This document shows positions 7,195-8,742 of a stretch of DNA of 8,742 bases, piece by piece (the stretch's first letter is position 1; every line of letters begins with the position of its first letter). A program made the position numbers and the translations under genes. The notes under the pieces are model-generated. The model did not search any database. It worked only from the letters and a program-made list of their open reading frames with translations, and was not told the DNA's origin. This DNA is from Gammaproteobacteria bacterium (lineage in GTDB: Bacteria; Pseudomonadota; Gammaproteobacteria; UBA9214), in contig DAOVYA010000051.1 of NCBI GenBank assembly GCA_030635865.1, positions 1-8,742 on the forward strand, written 5' to 3'.

Positions 7195-7509
7195 ATGGTG
7201 GCAAGCAGTGACACATTGATTACACGCGAAGAAGATATCGAGCGCGCCTCGCGTTCTCTCAAAGCCATGTCGCACCCGCTACGCCTGAAAATCCTCTGCA
7301 CCCTGGGTGACCAGGAAATCAGCGTTCAGGATATTGTTGAACAGGTCGGAACCTCGCAGAGCAATATTTCACAGCACCTTGCCATCTTGCGTGACAAAGG
7401 CATACTGGCATCCCGCAAGGATGCCAACCGGGTTTATTACCGTGTCGGTGACGGCCGCACCCTGCGACTGATCGGCATGATGCGTGAAGTCTTCTGTAGC
7501 CGTCCGTAA
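7195..7509 (+). CDS. ArsR-family winged-helix repressor with BigR/SqrR-type cysteine pair
   Basis: The 104-residue protein is a complete ArsR/SmtB-type regulator. The opening helices include the family signature MSHPLRLKILCTL (25-37). The recognition helix follows (QDIVEQVGTSQSNISQHLAILRDKG, about 45-69), then the beta wing with SRKDANRVYYRV (73-84) and a final helix. No ELCVCD-type metal site is seen. Only two cysteines are present, C35 and C101. Their spacing of 66 equals that of the redox pair in SqrR (C41, C107) and BigR (C42, C108), which form a tetrasulfide or disulfide with persulfides and then release DNA. From this I infer a sulfide or persulfide sensor. The ATG at 7195 follows AGGGGG (7181-7186) at 8 bases. 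A rhodanese gene lies 87 bases downstream, consistent with sulfur-responsive control. The inducer and targets are unproven. Confidence 0.93.
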   Translation: MVASSDTLITREEDIERASRSLKAMSHPLRLKILCTLGDQEISVQDIVEQVGTSQSNISQHLAILRDKGILASRKDANRVYYRVGDGRTLRLIGMMREVFCSRP

Positions 7510-7512
7510 TTA

Positions 7513-7546
7513 GTATACGGGTGCCGCTCGACAGCTACCTGTACAC
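7513..7546 (+). promoter_or_regulatory. Inverted repeat between the ArsR gene and the rhodanese gene
   Basis: GTATACGGGT (7513-7522) can pair with ACCTGTACAC (7537-7546), with one mismatch and one G-U pair, around a 14-base loop. No T-run follows. It could be an RNA processing or attenuation hairpin, or an operator dyad, or chance. Confidence 0.25.
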
Positions 7547-7596
7547 AACACTTCCGTCAAAACCGCGCACTCATTCTGCGCTGCGACCACTTTCAA

Positions 7597-8025
7597 ATGG
7601 ATATCAATCAATTAAGCGAATTTACTGGTAATCATGCCTTGCTGGTCATGGCACTGATTGGCATTATTATCATGCTGCTTGCAGGGGAGATACAGCAACG
7701 TATCGGCGGTGTAAAAGCTATTGGGCCGGTTGACGCAACCCGCATGCTGAATCACGAAAATGCCATTATGATTGACATGCGTAACGACAAGGACTACAAG
7801 GCCGGCCATATTGTAAACGCCGTTCACCTGCCTGAGTGTGATGAGAGCAGCGTGGAACGTCTTGAGAAATTTCGCAAGCGACCGTTAATTGTCTACTGCC
7901 GCAGCGGACAACGGTCAGCCGGTATTTGCAACCGGCTGCGCAAACAGGGCTTTGAGCCTGTATACAACCTGAAAGGCGGTGTACTGGCATGGCAGAATGC
8001 AAATCTTCCGCTGAGTAGAAGCTAG
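7597..8025 (+). CDS. yibN: Membrane-anchored single-domain rhodanese (YibN-like)
   Basis: This 142-residue protein has an N-terminal transmembrane helix (about residues 14-30: ALLVMALIGIIIMLLAG) followed by one rhodanese domain (about 40-138). The domain shows the opening IMIDMRNDKDYKAGHI (57-72), the active-site loop CRSGQRS with C101 as the predicted persulfide-carrying cysteine, and the closing NLKGGVLAWQ. Rhodaneses transfer sulfane sulfur between donors and thiol acceptors; the natural partners of the YibN group are not settled. Size and neighbours (secB, gpsA, divergent gpmI) match E. coli YibN. No Shine-Dalgarno sequence precedes the ATG at 7597, and no upstream in-frame ATG or GTG fits, so translation may be inefficient or rely on another feature. 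In E. coli and Pseudomonas a glutaredoxin gene follows; here secB follows directly after 43 bases. Confidence 0.93.
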   Translation: MDINQLSEFTGNHALLVMALIGIIIMLLAGEIQQRIGGVKAIGPVDATRMLNHENAIMIDMRNDKDYKAGHIVNAVHLPECDESSVERLEKFRKRPLIVYCRSGQRSAGICNRLRKQGFEPVYNLKGGVLAWQNANLPLSRS

Positions 8026-8068
8026 CAACTGGTATTTCTAACAATCAGCTTACCAAGGGGAACACATT

Positions 8069-8551
8069 ATGGCCGATGAAGAACAGGCTACCGCCACGGA
8101 CGAAAAACAAAGCCCGGTAATTCAACCACAAAGTATTTACATCAAGGATGTTTCCTTCGAAACTCCCAACTCACCGGAGATATTCACGGCCAAGTGGGAG
8201 CCGGAAGTAAATATGCTGATGGATAGCACTAGCAAGGACCTGGGCGATGACGTCTACGAAGTCGTTCTCTCGTTCACACTTACAATTAACGTGGGCGATC
8301 AAACAGCCTATCTTGCAGAAGTCCACCAGGCCGGAATTTTTACCCTTACAGGTCTGACCCCGGAACAGTTACATCATACCCAGCATGTTTTCTGCTTGCG
8401 CTTTTTACATCCTTACGCTGTTGCGGCCATCTTTGACCTGGTTACCAAGGGCGGTTTCCCGCAGTTTCTGATGCCCCCGGTCAATTTTGCAAAGCGCTAC
8501 ACCGAGCGCTACGAAAATACTGAAAAGGCTAGCGAACCTGAAGCATCATAA
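8069..8551 (+). CDS. secB: Protein-export chaperone SecB
   Basis: SecB is a cytosolic tetrameric chaperone that holds precursor proteins unfolded and passes them to SecA for export. The 160 residues are the usual size. Family landmarks are IYIKDVSFETPNSPEIF (23-39), then EVVLSFTLTI, and EVHQAGIFTLTG (84-95). Near the C-terminus come FLHPYAVAAIFDLVTKGGFP and the PPVNFAKRY end. The acidic N-terminal stretch (ADEEQATATDE) is a common variable extension. AAGGGG (8055-8060) lies 8 bases before the ATG, the strongest ribosome-binding site of the rightward block beside that of the ArsR gene. gpsA begins 64 bases later, as in E. coli, so the genes are likely co-transcribed. Confidence 0.97.
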   Translation: MADEEQATATDEKQSPVIQPQSIYIKDVSFETPNSPEIFTAKWEPEVNMLMDSTSKDLGDDVYEVVLSFTLTINVGDQTAYLAEVHQAGIFTLTGLTPEQLHHTQHVFCLRFLHPYAVAAIFDLVTKGGFPQFLMPPVNFAKRYTERYENTEKASEPEAS

Positions 8552-8615
8552 AGAAAAACCAAACGGCGTCACACAGCAGTGATAAAGGTCAATACCGGAT
8601 AATCGTTGCAGACCC

Positions 8616-8742
8616 ATGCACGGCACATCCATAACAGTCCTCGGCGCCGGTTCCTGGGGTACGGCACTGGCCATCAGGCTGGCTGCGAACAGTAAAACCT
8701 GCCTGTGGGGTCACGAAGCAGACTTCATGGCGACACTTGCCA
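8616..8742 (+). CDS. gpsA: NAD(P)-dependent glycerol-3-phosphate dehydrogenase GpsA (5' part)
   Basis: The first 42 codons are present and run off the window edge. The product begins [20 protein letters not shown], which contains the Rossmann nucleotide-binding motif GxGxxG (G10, G12, G15) and the GSWGTALA signature of Gps[11 protein letters not shown] follows as expected. The enzyme reduces dihydroxyacetone phosphate to sn-glycerol 3-phosphate for phospholipid synthesis. The start ATG at 8616 fits the family N-terminus, although no clear Shine-Dalgarno sequence is seen. The secB-gpsA order agrees with E. coli. Confidence 0.93.
   Translation, partial: MHGTSITVLGAGSWGTALAIRLAANSKTCLWGHEADFMATLA

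Noticed and set aside
7191..7211. Six-codon frame (MYGGKQ) overlapping the ArsR start, possible leader peptide
   Set aside because: The ribosome site AGGGGG is better placed for the ATG at 7195, and so short an overlap is expected by chance.
8552..8615. Terminator between secB and gpsA
   Set aside because: Only a 4-5 bp stem (GTCAC/GTGAT region, about 8568-8583) without a T-run is seen, and the conserved secB-gpsA order suggests read-through.

Overview
This is chromosomal, housekeeping-type DNA from a Gammaproteobacterium. The gene order gpmI-envC-ctpA-yibQ, running leftward and divergent from a rhodanese gene (yibN-like)-secB-gpsA block running rightward, matches the arrangement I know from Pseudomonas (with ctpA) and, without ctpA, from Escherichia coli. 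The base composition looks moderate, near 50% GC. The lineage within Gammaproteobacteria cannot be fixed from this window. A sulfur-handling relative is possible, because of the thiol-sensor-like ArsR protein beside the rhodanese, but this is inference.

Layout from left to right. Positions 2-76 hold the last codons of a rightward membrane protein, converging on a leftward DUF389 membrane protein (111-1103). A gene-free gap of about 440 bases follows, mostly filled by a nested palindromic repeat (about 1160-1494). Then comes a leftward block: DJ-1/PfpI family protein (1544-2101), a shortened YibQ-like divergent polysaccharide deacetylase (2077-2571), the S41 carboxy-terminal protease CtpA (2590-3939), the murein hydrolase activator EnvC (4126-5412) and cofactor-independent phosphoglycerate mutase GpmI (5405-7030). 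An AT-rich divergent control region (7031-7194) separates this from the rightward block: an ArsR-family regulator (7195-7509), a membrane-anchored rhodanese (7597-8025), SecB (8069-8551) and the start of GpsA (8616 to the window end).

How the genes fit together. The leftward block couples one glycolytic enzyme to envelope maintenance: EnvC activates amidases at the septum, CtpA processes periplasmic proteins, and the YibQ-like protein is secreted. The rightward block couples a persulfide-chemistry protein (rhodanese) to protein export (SecB) and glycerol-3-phosphate synthesis (GpsA). The ArsR protein is the unexpected member. Its only two cysteines, C35 and C101, are 66 residues apart, the same spacing as the sensing pair in BigR and SqrR, so it is a good candidate persulfide-responsive repressor of its own operon.

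Main points for a second look: the BigR/SqrR-like regulator inserted in a conserved housekeeping locus; the YibQ homologue, which is in frame but appears to lack its central catalytic region; the nested palindromic element; and the absence of a glutaredoxin gene between the rhodanese gene and secB.
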